Assembly (NCBI GenBank): GCA_001898425.1
Contig: MKTV01000117.1
Span: 42,173 to 106,172, forward strand
Origin: Rhodospirillales bacterium 69-11
Lineage (GTDB): Bacteria > Pseudomonadota > Alphaproteobacteria > Acetobacterales > Acetobacteraceae
Reading direction: 5' to 3'
DNA: 64,000 nt
Of the stretch, positions 17,493 through 25,969 are shown in pieces. Within the stretch, counting starts at the first letter, position 1; each line of letters opens with the position of its first letter. The notes below the pieces were generated by a model. That model had not been told where the DNA came from, searched no databases, and worked only from the letters and a program-made list of their open reading frames with translations. Position numbers and translations under genes: made by a program.

Positions 17493-17546
17493 TTCGCGAC
17501 GACCGATCGCGCGGCTGCGCAAATTGCGGCCGCGCGTCGTCGCGAA
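17493..17546 (-). terminator. Long hairpin after receptor gene C
   Basis: TTCGCGACGAC (17,493-17,503) pairs with GTCGTCGCGAA (17,536-17,546), and the inner GCGCGGC pairs with GCCGCGC. A 5-nt bulge lies on one side and a TGCGCAAATTGCG loop can close further. It lies 39 bases after the paralogue C stop codon and before paralogue B. No T-run follows, so it is more probably an mRNA-stabilising or read-through-limiting structure than a classical terminator. Confidence 0.6.
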
Positions 17547-17584
17547 CGAAGCCGGCGCAGCCGAAGCCGCGCCGGAAACTCAGA

Positions 17585-18928
17585 TCAGCGCGTGAAGCCT
17601 TCCAGCTCGTCCTGCGCCCAGTCCTGCACCTGCTTGATCGACTGTCCGCTCTGCAGTTTCGCGAACATCGTCGGCAAGGTGCCGCGGTTGTAGACCTGCA
17701 CGGCGATTTCCGGCGGGGCCGGCGCGACCGCGATCCAGTTCTCCTGATGCTGCGGCTTGCGGATCGGGTAGTTGTAGACCGTGCCTTTCGGCGGCCCGAC
17801 CTCGTCCCACACCTTGAAGTCGGTCATGCTCTGGAACGGCGGCACGTCGTAGCCCAGCGTGACCTCGCACCGCGCCTCGACGTTCTCGCGCTGCGACAGG
17901 TAGGCGATCAGCTCCTTCGCCGCGCTCTTGTTGCTGGCGAAGTTCCAGATGCCCCAGGAGAACGCGCCCAGCGGCACGAACCGGCCCTTGGGACCCTTGG
18001 GCGCGGGGAAGGTCCAGCAATCCTCCGCCACCTTCGGCGCGTCGCGTCGCGCGACCGCCCAGGCGGACGGCGGGTTCCAGATCAGCGCGCTCTGGCCCGA
18101 GATCAGCGCGCGGTTGTTGGAGGCGTCGTCGTAGCTGACCGCGTCGGGCGCCAGGTACTTCACGAACTGCTGGGCGTATTCCAGCACCTGCCGCACGTTG
18201 TCGGAGCGGACGTTGACCTGGCCGTCGGCGGTGATCACCTCGGCGCCGAACGCCGCGAAGAACGAGCCGGCGGTGTCGACGGAGTCGGGCGTGGTGCCGA
18301 GGCCGATGCCGAAGGTCATCTTCGCCTTGTGGCACGCCTCCGCCGCCTTCAGCATCGCATCATACGTCCACTTCTCCGCCTCCGGGCTCGGATCGGCCGA
18401 GGCGGGATACATCTTGACGATGTCGATGCCGGCCACGTCGCGCAGCACCGAGATGCGGCCGCACGGGCCCTTGTTCTGGTTGCCGGCGCTGCAGGGCACG
18501 GCGATCCAGTGGCCCTTCTTGGTGAACAGGTATTCGCTGGCCTTGGCGACCGGACCATACTTGCTGGTCAGGCTCTTCATGACGTCGTCGATCGGCTCCA
18601 GCAGGTCGGCGTGGTTCTGGGCTTCCCAGCCCGGAAGCTGCTGGATGTCGTGACCGGCCTTAGCCTGCGCCTCCGCCGCGATGGTCAGGATGTTCTTCGA
18701 GCCGACCGAGGTGATGAAGTCCGCCTGCACCTCGACCTGGTGCGCCTTGCCGAATGCTTCGCACTGCTTGCGCATGACGTCGTTGCCGGCAGGGACCCAG
18801 TGATCCCAGAACGCCACCGAGACCTTACCCGCCGCGCGGCCGGTACGGATATGCACCAGGGGCAATGCGGCTGCCGCCGCCCCAACCTTCAGGGCAGCAC
18901 GACGGGTCACCCGTTTGGGTGTGTTCAT
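17585..18928 (-). CDS. Extracellular solute-binding protein family 1, paralogue C
   Basis: This 447-aa Tat-exported receptor (VTRRAALKVGAAAAALP, about 6-22) is the first gene of the operon. The ATG at 18,928 is fixed by AGGAGG 8 bases upstream; the longer GTG reading from 18,946 contains that ribosome binding site and is rejected. The mature region opens with KVSVAFWDHWVPAGN. It shares the DASNNRALISGQSAL, NPPSAWAVARRDAP and KGTVYNYPIRKPQ blocks with its paralogues and ends DELEGFTR like paralogue A. As promoter-proximal gene it is likely the most highly expressed. The solute is unknown; the class imports sugars, polyols and glycerol-phosphate compounds. Confidence 0.88.
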   Translation of the reverse strand: MNTPKRVTRRAALKVGAAAAALPLVHIRTGRAAGKVSVAFWDHWVPAGNDVMRKQCEAFGKAHQVEVQADFITSVGSKNILTIAAEAQAKAGHDIQQLPGWEAQNHADLLEPIDDVMKSLTSKYGPVAKASEYLFTKKGHWIAVPCSAGNQNKGPCGRISVLRDVAGIDIVKMYPASADPSPEAEKWTYDAMLKAAEACHKAKMTFGIGLGTTPDSVDTAGSFFAAFGAEVITADGQVNVRSDNVRQVLEYAQQFVKYLAPDAVSYDDASNNRALISGQSALIWNPPSAWAVARRDAPKVAEDCWTFPAPKGPKGRFVPLGAFSWGIWNFASNKSAAKELIAYLSQRENVEARCEVTLGYDVPPFQSMTDFKVWDEVGPPKGTVYNYPIRKPQHQENWIAVAPAPPEIAVQVYNRGTLPTMFAKLQSGQSIKQVQDWAQDELEGFTR

Positions 18929-19067
18929 GAACGTGTCCTCCTGCACGGCCTCGTCACCGGGCCTTCTTCGCGGCTCCCGGTCGGGGCCGCATTGCCGGAA
19001 AGGCTAGTGCAGAAGCGGACGAAAACGCAACGCATCCCGCAGATCGCGCGCGATCATGCCGGAAATG

Positions 19068-19979
19068 TCACGGACCCACAGGATCCCAGTAAGGCGGATC
19101 CCCGAAGGCGCTCCGCAGATGTTCCGTCAGCGCCCGTACCTTGGCCGAGAGATGGCGGTTCTGCGGATACACCGCATACACCCCGCCCGGCGGTGGCGCG
19201 GCCTCGAGCGGCGCTTCCACCAGCGTGCCGGCCGCGAGCGCCGCGGCGCACAGGAAGCGCGGCAGCATGGCGATGCCGAGACCCGCGATCGCGGCGTCGC
19301 GCATCACGTCGCCATTGTTGACCTGCAGCCGCGACTTCACCCGCACCGACCGCAGCCCGGCCGCGGTCTCGAACGTCCACTCCTCCGCCGGCCGGCGATT
19401 GCTGTAGGTGATCGCCGGATGCGCCGCGAGCTCCTCGAGCCGCCGCGGCATGCCATGGGCGGCGGCATGCGCCGGGCTCAGCACGACGACGTTCCGGCTG
19501 CCGGTCAGCCGCCGCGCGATCAGTCCGGAATCGTCGAGCCGCCCGATCCGCACCGCCATGTCGATCCCCTCCGCCACCAGGTCGATCACCCGGTCGTCGA
19601 GATCGAGCGTCAGCCGGATGCCGGGATGCGCGGCCAGGAACGGATACAGCGCCGGCCCGCCATGCAGCATCGCGAAGCTGAGCGGCATGGCGACCCGCAT
19701 CGGCCCCTGCAGGCTGCGCGCCCGGGCGGCGATGGCCGTGGTCGCCTCGGCCAGCTCCGAGACGATCCGTTCGGCCAGGTCGTGGAACGCCGCGCCCTCC
19801 TCCGTGAGCTGCAGGCTGCGGGTGGAGCGGTGCAGCAGCCGCACGCCCAGGGTCTGCTCCATCTCGGCAAGGCGCTGGCTCACCACCGACTTGGACAGGC
19901 GCAGCCGCCGCGCCGCGCCGCTCAGGCTGCCGGTGGCGACGATCGCGACGAAGGTCTGCAGGGATTCGGTCTTCACCAT
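19068..19979 (-). CDS. LysR-family regulator, divergent from wrbA
   Basis: This 303-aa regulator has an N-terminal HTH ([20 protein letters not shown], with [13 protein letters not shown]) and an effector domain from about 90 ([13 protein letters not shown] to the C-terminus), of the CrgA/DmlR-like subgroup. MVKTESLQ at 19,979 is preferred to the ATG four codons upstream, because GAGG lies at good spacing and homologues start there. It is transcribed away from wrbA across a 94-bp gap that carries a dyad of the LysR T-N11-A type. The likely role is to control wrbA and itself in response to a quinone or redox signal; that is inference from layout. Confidence 0.85.
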   Translation of the reverse strand: MVKTESLQTFVAIVATGSLSGAARRLRLSKSVVSQRLAEMEQTLGVRLLHRSTRSLQLTEEGAAFHDLAERIVSELAEATTAIAARARSLQGPMRVAMPLSFAMLHGGPALYPFLAAHPGIRLTLDLDDRVIDLVAEGIDMAVRIGRLDDSGLIARRLTGSRNVVVLSPAHAAAHGMPRRLEELAAHPAITYSNRRPAEEWTFETAAGLRSVRVKSRLQVNNGDVMRDAAIAGLGIAMLPRFLCAAALAAGTLVEAPLEAAPPPGGVYAVYPQNRHLSAKVRALTEHLRSAFGDPPYWDPVGP

Positions 19980-20007
19980 CGTTCGCCTCATCCGAACGGT
20001 CTGTTCG
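19980..20007. promoter_or_regulatory. Candidate LysR operator between LysR and wrbA
   Basis: CGTTCG-N7-CGAACG (19,980-19,998) is a perfect dyad containing a T-N11-A core (19,983-19,995). A second GTTCG half-site at 20,003-20,007 makes another inverted pair with the CGAAC at 19,993-19,997. It overlaps the first bases upstream of the LysR gene, so autorepression is plausible. Confidence 0.55.
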
Positions 20008-20073
20008 CATCATGCCAGCTTTTACGTCTGGCGCGGACGACGATATGCCGACGGAGCGACGATGGAGGTCCCG

Positions 20074-20688
20074 ATGAGCAAGGTTCTGGTGTTGTACTAT
20101 TCGACCTACGGCCATGTGGAGAAGATGGCCGAGGCGGTCGCCGAGGGCGCGCGCGCCGTGCCGGGCACCGAGGTGGCGATCCGCCGGGTGCCCGAACTGA
20201 TGCCGCGCGACGTGGCCGAGAAGGCGCATGTGAAGCTCGACCAGGCGGCGCCGGTCGCGAGCATCGGGGAGCTGGCGGACTACGACGCGATCATCGTCGG
20301 CACGCCCACCCGGTTCGGCCGCATGGCGTCCCAGATGGCCAACTTCCTCGACCAGGCCGGCGGCCTGTGGGCGAAGGACGTGCTGGTCGGCAAGGTCGGC
20401 AGCGTGTTCGCCTCCACCGCCACCCAGCATGGCGGGCAGGAGACGACGCTGACCTCCACCATCGTCAACCTGCTGCATTTCGGCATGATCGTGGTCGGCA
20501 CGCCCTACAGCGACAAGCGGCTGCTCGAGATGGGTGAGATCTCCGGCGGCACCCCCTACGGCGCGACCACGATGGCGAACGGCGACGGCTCCCGCCAGCC
20601 GTCGGAGAACGAGCTGGCGATCGCCCGCGGCCAGGGGCGGCACGTCACGGAGGTGACGGCGGCGCTGGTGGCCGGCCGTCGCGGCTGA
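20074..20688 (+). CDS. wrbA: NAD(P)H:quinone oxidoreductase, WrbA type
   Basis: This 204-aa flavodoxin-like enzyme uses FMN and NAD(P)H to reduce quinones by two electrons, avoiding semiquinone radicals. The FMN phosphate loop is [19 protein letters not shown] (about 8-26). The second FMN loop is [19 protein letters not shown], and the third region is [13 protein letters not shown]. The C-terminal [23 protein letters not shown] is diagnostic for WrbA. The ATG at 20,074 has GGAGGT five bases upstream. It faces a LysR regulator across a shared promoter region. Confidence 0.95.
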   Translation: MSKVLVLYYSTYGHVEKMAEAVAEGARAVPGTEVAIRRVPELMPRDVAEKAHVKLDQAAPVASIGELADYDAIIVGTPTRFGRMASQMANFLDQAGGLWAKDVLVGKVGSVFASTATQHGGQETTLTSTIVNLLHFGMIVVGTPYSDKRLLEMGEISGGTPYGATTMANGDGSRQPSENELAIARGQGRHVTEVTAALVAGRRG

Positions 20689-20799
20689 GCCGCGGGCGCG
20701 CGACGAACCAGTCATCCGTTACAGGTTTTAGTTGCGTGAACGTCATCGATACATCATGTCCCCCATTCGGACGCGAGATCGTCTGGGTGGGGGTGGACG

Positions 20800-23700
20800 A
20801 TGTCGGGACCGGATGACGATGGGCTGACACCCGACGCGGCGGCGCTGGTCGCCTTCAGTTCGGGCGTGAGCGCCGACGGCACGCTCGCCGCCGTCTCCGG
20901 CTGGCGGTGGGACAAGAACACGCCGCCCACCTATGGCAACGACGACGACTCGGCCCGTAAATGGGGCGGCGGCGCGGCCGGCACCCCGGGCATCGTCCGC
21001 TATGCCTTCGACCCGAGCTCCGCCTGGACCCAGGGGGAGCAGGCGAGCTTCCGGGCGGCGCTGACCCTGTGGTCCGATATCGCCGGCATCACCTTCAGCC
21101 CCGCCGATCTCTCGGGCGGCGACGCGACCGCCCCGTTCACGATCTACCGCTACGGCACGCCCACGCCGCCACCCGGCGGGCTCGACCCCGGCAGCTACGC
21201 CGCCGCCGTGCATGCGAACGGCAGGCCGGGTGACGCGACCATCCCCGCGACGGAACGGGCGATGCTGTCCATCCAGACCGACGCGCCGACGGACGACCTG
21301 GCCTCGTTCACCGCGCGAGGGGGCTGGGGCATCGCCACCGTCGTGCACGAACTCGGCCACATCCTGGGGCTGGATCATACCGGTCCCTATGACGGCAACG
21401 TCGATCCCGCGACGCAGCAGCTCAACCCCTACGACACGCGGCTCTGGTCGATCATGTCGTACATCGATCCCGGCAACCGGTCGGCGCGATATGTCGACAC
21501 CTACACGGTGACGGGGACCGACTGGGGTCAGGCGCCCGACCGCTATCCGCGCCAGCCGACCACGCCGATGATGCTCGACATCCCGGCGGCCCAGCGCCTG
21601 TACGGCAAGCCGGCGGCCACCGCCCTCGCCGGCGGCCAGGTGTTCGGGTTCAACTGCAACATCACGGACGCCGCCCGCCCGTTCTTCGACTTCACCGTCG
21701 ACACCGCGCCGGTGGTGACGCTGTGGGATGCGGGTGCCGGGAATACGCTGGACCTTTCCGGCTATGCCACCCCGTCGCTCATCGACCTCAATCCCGGCCG
21801 CTTCAGCAGCTTCGCGGGCATGACGAACAACCTGGGGATCGCGGCGGGGACCAGGATCGACCACGCGGTCGGCGGCCGCGGCGACGACACGTTCATCGTC
21901 AACTCCGACGGCAACGCGATCGAAGGCGGGGGCGGGACCGATACGGTCCGCTTCGCCGGCCGGCTCGACCAGTACACGCTGACGCGCACGGGGGCCGTCG
22001 TCACGGCGGTCGCAACCGATGCGGTGACGGGTGGAACCTATCGGCTGTCGGACGTCGCCACGCTGCAGTTCGCGGACCAGACGATCCAGGCAGCCGGCAT
22101 CGCCGATGGCGGGCCGCTCGGGCCGCTGAATGCCGCACAGACGCAACTGGCCGGCTTCATGAGCGGCATCGATGCCGACGGCCGGCTCACCGCCTCGAAC
22201 GGCTGGACCTGGAACGGCAACGACCCCGCCACCTACGGCACCGAAGGCTCCGCGCACAAATGGGCCGGGGGACCGGCCGGGACGCCGGCCACGATCTCGT
22301 ACTGGTTGGATCCCGGCTCCGCCTGGACGGAGACCGAGACCGCCAGCTTCCTCGCCAGCATGAGTCTCTGGTCCAGCCTGGCGAACGTCCGGTTCACCGC
22401 CGCGCCCGACGAGGAGGCCGCGACCTTCGCCTTCTATCGCTACAACACGCCGACCCCGCCGGAACCGTTGAGCGCGGGCGCCTATGCGCGGGCGTACTAC
22501 GACGCGGGCGCGGCAGGCGCCGACACGGTGCCGGCGACCCAGGGGGCGTACATCTCCATCAACACGACCGTCCCGCAATGGTCGCAGCTTGGATCGTTCA
22601 CCACCTATGGCGGCGAGGGTCCCGGCACCGTCGTCCACGAACTCGGCCACGTGCTCGGCCTGTTCCATGCCGGGCCGTACAACACCACCGCCGACGTCGC
22701 GACCCAGCAGCTCAACCAGTACGACACCCAGCTCTGGTCGACCATGTCCTACATCTCGCCCATGACGCCGGGCGCGAAATACGCCGACCAGTACCCGGTG
22801 ACGGGGACGGACTGGGGCAGCACGGCCGACGGCAAGACGCGCGAGCCGACCACGCCGATGATGCTCGACATCCCGGCGATCCAGCAGCTCTACGGCCTGC
22901 CCGAGGGCGGCGCGTTCACCGGCGGCCAGGTCTTCGGTTTCAACTGCAACATCACCGCGGCCTGCCGTCCGTATTTCGACTTCACCGTCAACCCGACCCC
23001 CGTCATCACGATCTGGGATCCGGGCCCCGGCAACACGCTCGACCTGTCCGGCTACGGCACGCGCTGCGTCGTCGACCTCAACCCCGGGACGTTCAGCAGC
23101 TTCGCCGGCATGACGAACAATCTCGGCATCGCCTTCGGCAGCCGGATCGATCGTGCGATCGGCGGCGCGGGAGACGACCGGTTCATCGTCAACGCCGCCA
23201 GCGACACGATCGATGGCGGTGCCGGGACCAACGACGTGGTGTTCGCCGGCCGGGTGGCGCAATACGCGCTCAGCCGGTCCGGCGGCGTGGTGACGGTCGC
23301 CGCCATCGATGCGGGCCTCGGCGGCACGTATACGCTGACCAACGTCGCAAGCCTGGTGTTCCAGGACGCCACGGTCGAGACCGGGACGATCCCCTGCTTC
23401 GTCACCGGCACGCGCATCGCGACGCCGGACGGCTGGACGCCGGTCGAGCGGCTGCGCATCGGCGACCGCGTCCTGCTGCATGACGGGTCGGTGCTGCCGG
23501 TGCGCTGGCTGGGCAGGCGCCGGGTCGACTGCCGCCGCCATGCGGATCCCGCGCGCGTGCAGCCGATCCGTGTCCGCGCCGGCAGCTTCGGCCCCAACCA
23601 GCCGCGGCGCGACCTGTTCCTCTCACCCGACCATGCGCTGCTGGTGGACGGCGTGCTGGTCCCGGTCCGCTACCTGGTGGACGGGACGGACATCGCCCAG

Positions 23701-23994
23701 GTGCCGCGCCGCAGCGTCACGTACTGGCATGTCGAGCTGCCCCGCCACGAGGTGCTGATCGCCGAAGGCGTGCCGGCGGAGTCCTATCTCGACACCGGCG
23801 ACCGCGACCGGTTTGCCACGCCGCACGCGGCGCCGCCCGTCTGCCCCGGCTGGAGCGCCGAACTGCGCTGCCGGCCGCTCGCGGTCCGCCGCCCCGCCAC
23901 CTGGGCCGCGCCCACGAAAAGCGAAGCACCCCCGCGCAGGCGACGTGCGCCGGTCGCGCGGATTCCCACGTCGCACGAGATGGAACGCACATGA
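20800..23994 (+). CDS. Double-module serralysin-like metalloprotease with C-terminal Hint domain
   Basis: This is a 1064-aa secreted-type protein without a Sec signal. It carries two M10-type zinc protease modules in tandem. Module 1 has HELGHILGLDH at 183-193 and the Met-turn WSIMSY; module 2 has HELGHVLGLFH at 613-623 and WSTMSY. Each is followed by an M10-C/RTX-like region with calcium-type repeats (GGRGDDTF, GGGGTDTV; GGAGDDRF, GGAGTNDV), consistent with type I secretion. Cys866 opens a Hint_2-type domain (CFVTGTRIATPDG, LSPDHALLVDG, about 866-1015), related to intein and hedgehog autoprocessing folds. Both zinc sites look complete. No dedicated exporter or inhibitor is nearby. The stop overlaps the next start (ATGA). 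Confidence 0.85.
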   Translation: MSGPDDDGLTPDAAALVAFSSGVSADGTLAAVSGWRWDKNTPPTYGNDDDSARKWGGGAAGTPGIVRYAFDPSSAWTQGEQASFRAALTLWSDIAGITFSPADLSGGDATAPFTIYRYGTPTPPPGGLDPGSYAAAVHANGRPGDATIPATERAMLSIQTDAPTDDLASFTARGGWGIATVVHELGHILGLDHTGPYDGNVDPATQQLNPYDTRLWSIMSYIDPGNRSARYVDTYTVTGTDWGQAPDRYPRQPTTPMMLDIPAAQRLYGKPAATALAGGQVFGFNCNITDAARPFFDFTVDTAPVVTLWDAGAGNTLDLSGYATPSLIDLNPGRFSSFAGMTNNLGIAAGTRIDHAVGGRGDDTFIVNSDGNAIEGGGGTDTVRFAGRLDQYTLTRTGAVVTAVATDAVTGGTYRLSDVATLQFADQTIQAAGIADGGPLGPLNAAQTQLAGFMSGIDADGRLTASNGWTWNGNDPATYGTEGSAHKWAGGPAGTPATISYWLDPGSAWTETETASFLASMSLWSSLANVRFTAAPDEEAATFAFYRYNTPTPPEPLSAGAYARAYYDAGAAGADTVPATQGAYISINTTVPQWSQLGSFTTYGGEGPGTVVHELGHVLGLFHAGPYNTTADVATQQLNQYDTQLWSTMSYISPMTPGAKYADQYPVTGTDWGSTADGKTREPTTPMMLDIPAIQQLYGLPEGGAFTGGQVFGFNCNITAACRPYFDFTVNPTPVITIWDPGPGNTLDLSGYGTRCVVDLNPGTFSSFAGMTNNLGIAFGSRIDRAIGGAGDDRFIVNAASDTIDGGAGTNDVVFAGRVAQYALSRSGGVVTVAAIDAGLGGTYTLTNVASLVFQDATVETGTIPCFVTGTRIATPDGWTPVERLRIGDRVLLHDGSVLPVRWLGRRRVDCRRHADPARVQPIRVRAGSFGPNQPRRDLFLSPDHALLVDGVLVPVRYLVDGTDIAQVPRRSVTYWHVELPRHEVLIAEGVPAESYLDTGDRDRFATPHAAPPVCPGWSAELRCRPLAVRRPATWAAPTKSEAPPRRRRAPVARIPTSHEMERT

Positions 23995-25844
23995 GTTCGT
24001 CGCTCGATCCGCTGAATGCCGCGCAGAAGGACCTCGTCGCGTACGAGACGGGGATTTCGACGAGCGGCACCCTGAACGAAGTGAACGGCTGGCGCTGGGC
24101 CGGCGACACGCCGGCGACCTACGGTGCCGCGAACGAATCCGCCCACAAATGGGGAACCGGAACGCTCGGGACCTCCGCCACGATCAGCTACGCCTTCGAT
24201 CCGGGCTCCGCCTGGACGCCGGCGGAACGCACGTCCTTCGTCAGCGCGATGACCTTGTGGTCGGATCTCGCCGGCATTCGCTTCACCGAATCCGATGCCG
24301 CGCAAACGAGCGGTGTCGTGTTCTACCGGTACGGCACGACCACGCCGCCGTCGAAGGCGCTGCAGACGGGGGCGTATGCCACGGCGGTCTATACCGCCGG
24401 CTCCCCCGGCGACGAGACGGTTCCCGTCACGCAGCGCGCCCTGATCTCCATCGAGACCACCGGCAAGTGGTCGAACCTGAACGACTTCTCCACATGGGGC
24501 GGCGAAGGTCCGGCGACCGTCGTCCACGAACTGGGCCACGTGCTGGGGCTGATGCACACCGGCCCCTACAACGGCAACGTCAACGTCGCGACCCAGCAAT
24601 ACAACCAGTACGACATGCAGCTCTGGACCGTCATGTCGTATATCGAACCCTACGCGGAGGGGGCGAAATACGAGGCGAGCTACCCCGTCACCGGCACCGA
24701 CTGGGGCAAGACCGCGGACGACCAGGACGGCCAGGCCACGACGCCGATGATGCTCGACATCGCGGCGCTGCAGCAGCTCTACGGCGCGCCGACCGAGACC
24801 GTCTTCACCGGCGGGCAGGTATTCGGTTTCAACTGCAACATCACCGACGCCAGCCGCCAGTACTACGATTTCACCATCAACACCCAGCCCGTGGTGACGA
24901 TCTGGGAGCCCGGCGCGGGCAACACGCTGGACCTGTCCGGCTTCACCGCCGGCTGCACGATCGACCTGAACCCCGGCTCGTTCAGTAGCGTTGGCGGGCT
25001 GAAGAACAATCTCGGGATCGCGTTCGGCACGCGGATCGATCACGTGGTCGGCAGCAAGGGCAACGACACCTACGTGGCCTCCGCCGACGGGGACACGATC
25101 GACGGTGGGGCCGGCAACGACACGGTGGACCTGGCCGGGTCGAAGGCGGACTACACGCTGGGGCGCAGCGACGGCGCCGTCACCGCGGTGAACCGGACCA
25201 GCCGCGCCGCGTACCGGCTCAGCAACGTCGAGACGCTCGCCTTCGCGGACGGGTCGATCGCGACGGACACGATCCCCTGCCTGGTCGAGGGGACGCGGAT
25301 CGCGACGCCGGCCGGATGGGCGCCGGTCGAGACCCTGTCGGTCGGGATGGAGGTCCTGACGGCAGCGGGCAAGATCCGCCCGATCACCTGGATCGGTCAT
25401 CGGCGGGTCGAGTGCGAGCGGCATCCCGACCCGCTCTCGGTCCGCCCCGTGCGCGTCCGCGCCCACACGTTCGGACCCGGCCAGCCGGAGCGGGACGTGC
25501 TGCTCTCCCCGGATCATGCGGTCTGCGTCGACGGCAGGCTGGTGCCGGTGCGCTACCTTGCGACCGGCGAGGCGATCGCCTTCGTTCGACGCCCGCGCGT
25601 GACCTACTGGCATTTCGCCCTGGAGCCGCACGACGTCGTGCTGGCGGACGGCCTGCCGGTGGAGACGTATCTCGACACGGGCGACCGCAGCGCGTTCGAG
25701 GGCGCGTCGGTGGTCGCCCTCCATCCCGTCTTCGCCGACCTGCGGCAGGAAGGGCGCTGCATGCCGCTCTGCATCGCGGGGCCGGAGCTGGCGCGGCTGC
25801 GCCTGCGCGTCGCCGAGGTCGGACGCCAGCGCCGCCGCGGCTGA
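23991..25844 (+). CDS. Serralysin-like metalloprotease with C-terminal Hint domain
   Basis: This 617-aa relative of the preceding gene has one catalytic module. The N-terminus (LDPLNAAQKDLVAYETGISTS) resembles the linker before module 2 of its neighbour. The zinc motif is HELGHVLGLMH (179-189) with the Met-turn WTVMSY. RTX-like repeats follow (GSKGNDTY, GGAGNDTV), and Cys430 starts the Hint_2 domain (CLVEGTRIATPAG, LSPDHAVCVDG, about 430-590). It overlaps the upstream gene by 4 bases, so the two are co-translated. The last seven codons lie in the first copy of a 21-bp tandem repeat, so its C-terminus may vary between strains. It is probably exported by a type I system encoded elsewhere. Confidence 0.85.
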   Translation: MSSSLDPLNAAQKDLVAYETGISTSGTLNEVNGWRWAGDTPATYGAANESAHKWGTGTLGTSATISYAFDPGSAWTPAERTSFVSAMTLWSDLAGIRFTESDAAQTSGVVFYRYGTTTPPSKALQTGAYATAVYTAGSPGDETVPVTQRALISIETTGKWSNLNDFSTWGGEGPATVVHELGHVLGLMHTGPYNGNVNVATQQYNQYDMQLWTVMSYIEPYAEGAKYEASYPVTGTDWGKTADDQDGQATTPMMLDIAALQQLYGAPTETVFTGGQVFGFNCNITDASRQYYDFTINTQPVVTIWEPGAGNTLDLSGFTAGCTIDLNPGSFSSVGGLKNNLGIAFGTRIDHVVGSKGNDTYVASADGDTIDGGAGNDTVDLAGSKADYTLGRSDGAVTAVNRTSRAAYRLSNVETLAFADGSIATDTIPCLVEGTRIATPAGWAPVETLSVGMEVLTAAGKIRPITWIGHRRVECERHPDPLSVRPVRVRAHTFGPGQPERDVLLSPDHAVCVDGRLVPVRYLATGEAIAFVRRPRVTYWHFALEPHDVVLADGLPVETYLDTGDRSAFEGASVVALHPVFADLRQEGRCMPLCIAGPELARLRLRVAEVGRQRRRG

Positions 25845-25947
25845 CGCCAGCGCCGCCGGGGCCGGTGCCAGCGCGACCGCGGCCGGTGCCAGCGCGACCG
25901 CGGCCGGGGCCAGCGCGACCGTGGCTGACGCCAGCGAGACTGTGGCT
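25822..25947. repeat. 21-bp tandem repeat, six copies
   Basis: Six consecutive 21-bp units share a GCCAGCGCGACCGCGG-type core; units 3 and 4 are identical and the others differ by a few bases. Unit 1 covers the last codons and stop of the protease gene. The array ends 22 bases before the stop of the convergent asparagine synthetase gene. As 21 is divisible by 3, copy changes would not shift a frame. A partial seventh unit follows. Confidence 0.85.
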
Positions 25948-25969
25948 GGCGCCATCGGCGGCGCCGGCC

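Noticed and set aside
15902..19321. 1139-codon plus-strand frame through two receptor genes
   Set aside because: Antisense shadow; its internal repeats simply reflect the paralogous receptors on the other strand.
20743..23541. 932-codon minus-strand open frame opposite the double protease gene
   Set aside because: Arg/Gly/Asp/Val-rich composition, no domain, no ribosome binding site; it mirrors the repeated coding sequence of the real gene in high-GC DNA.
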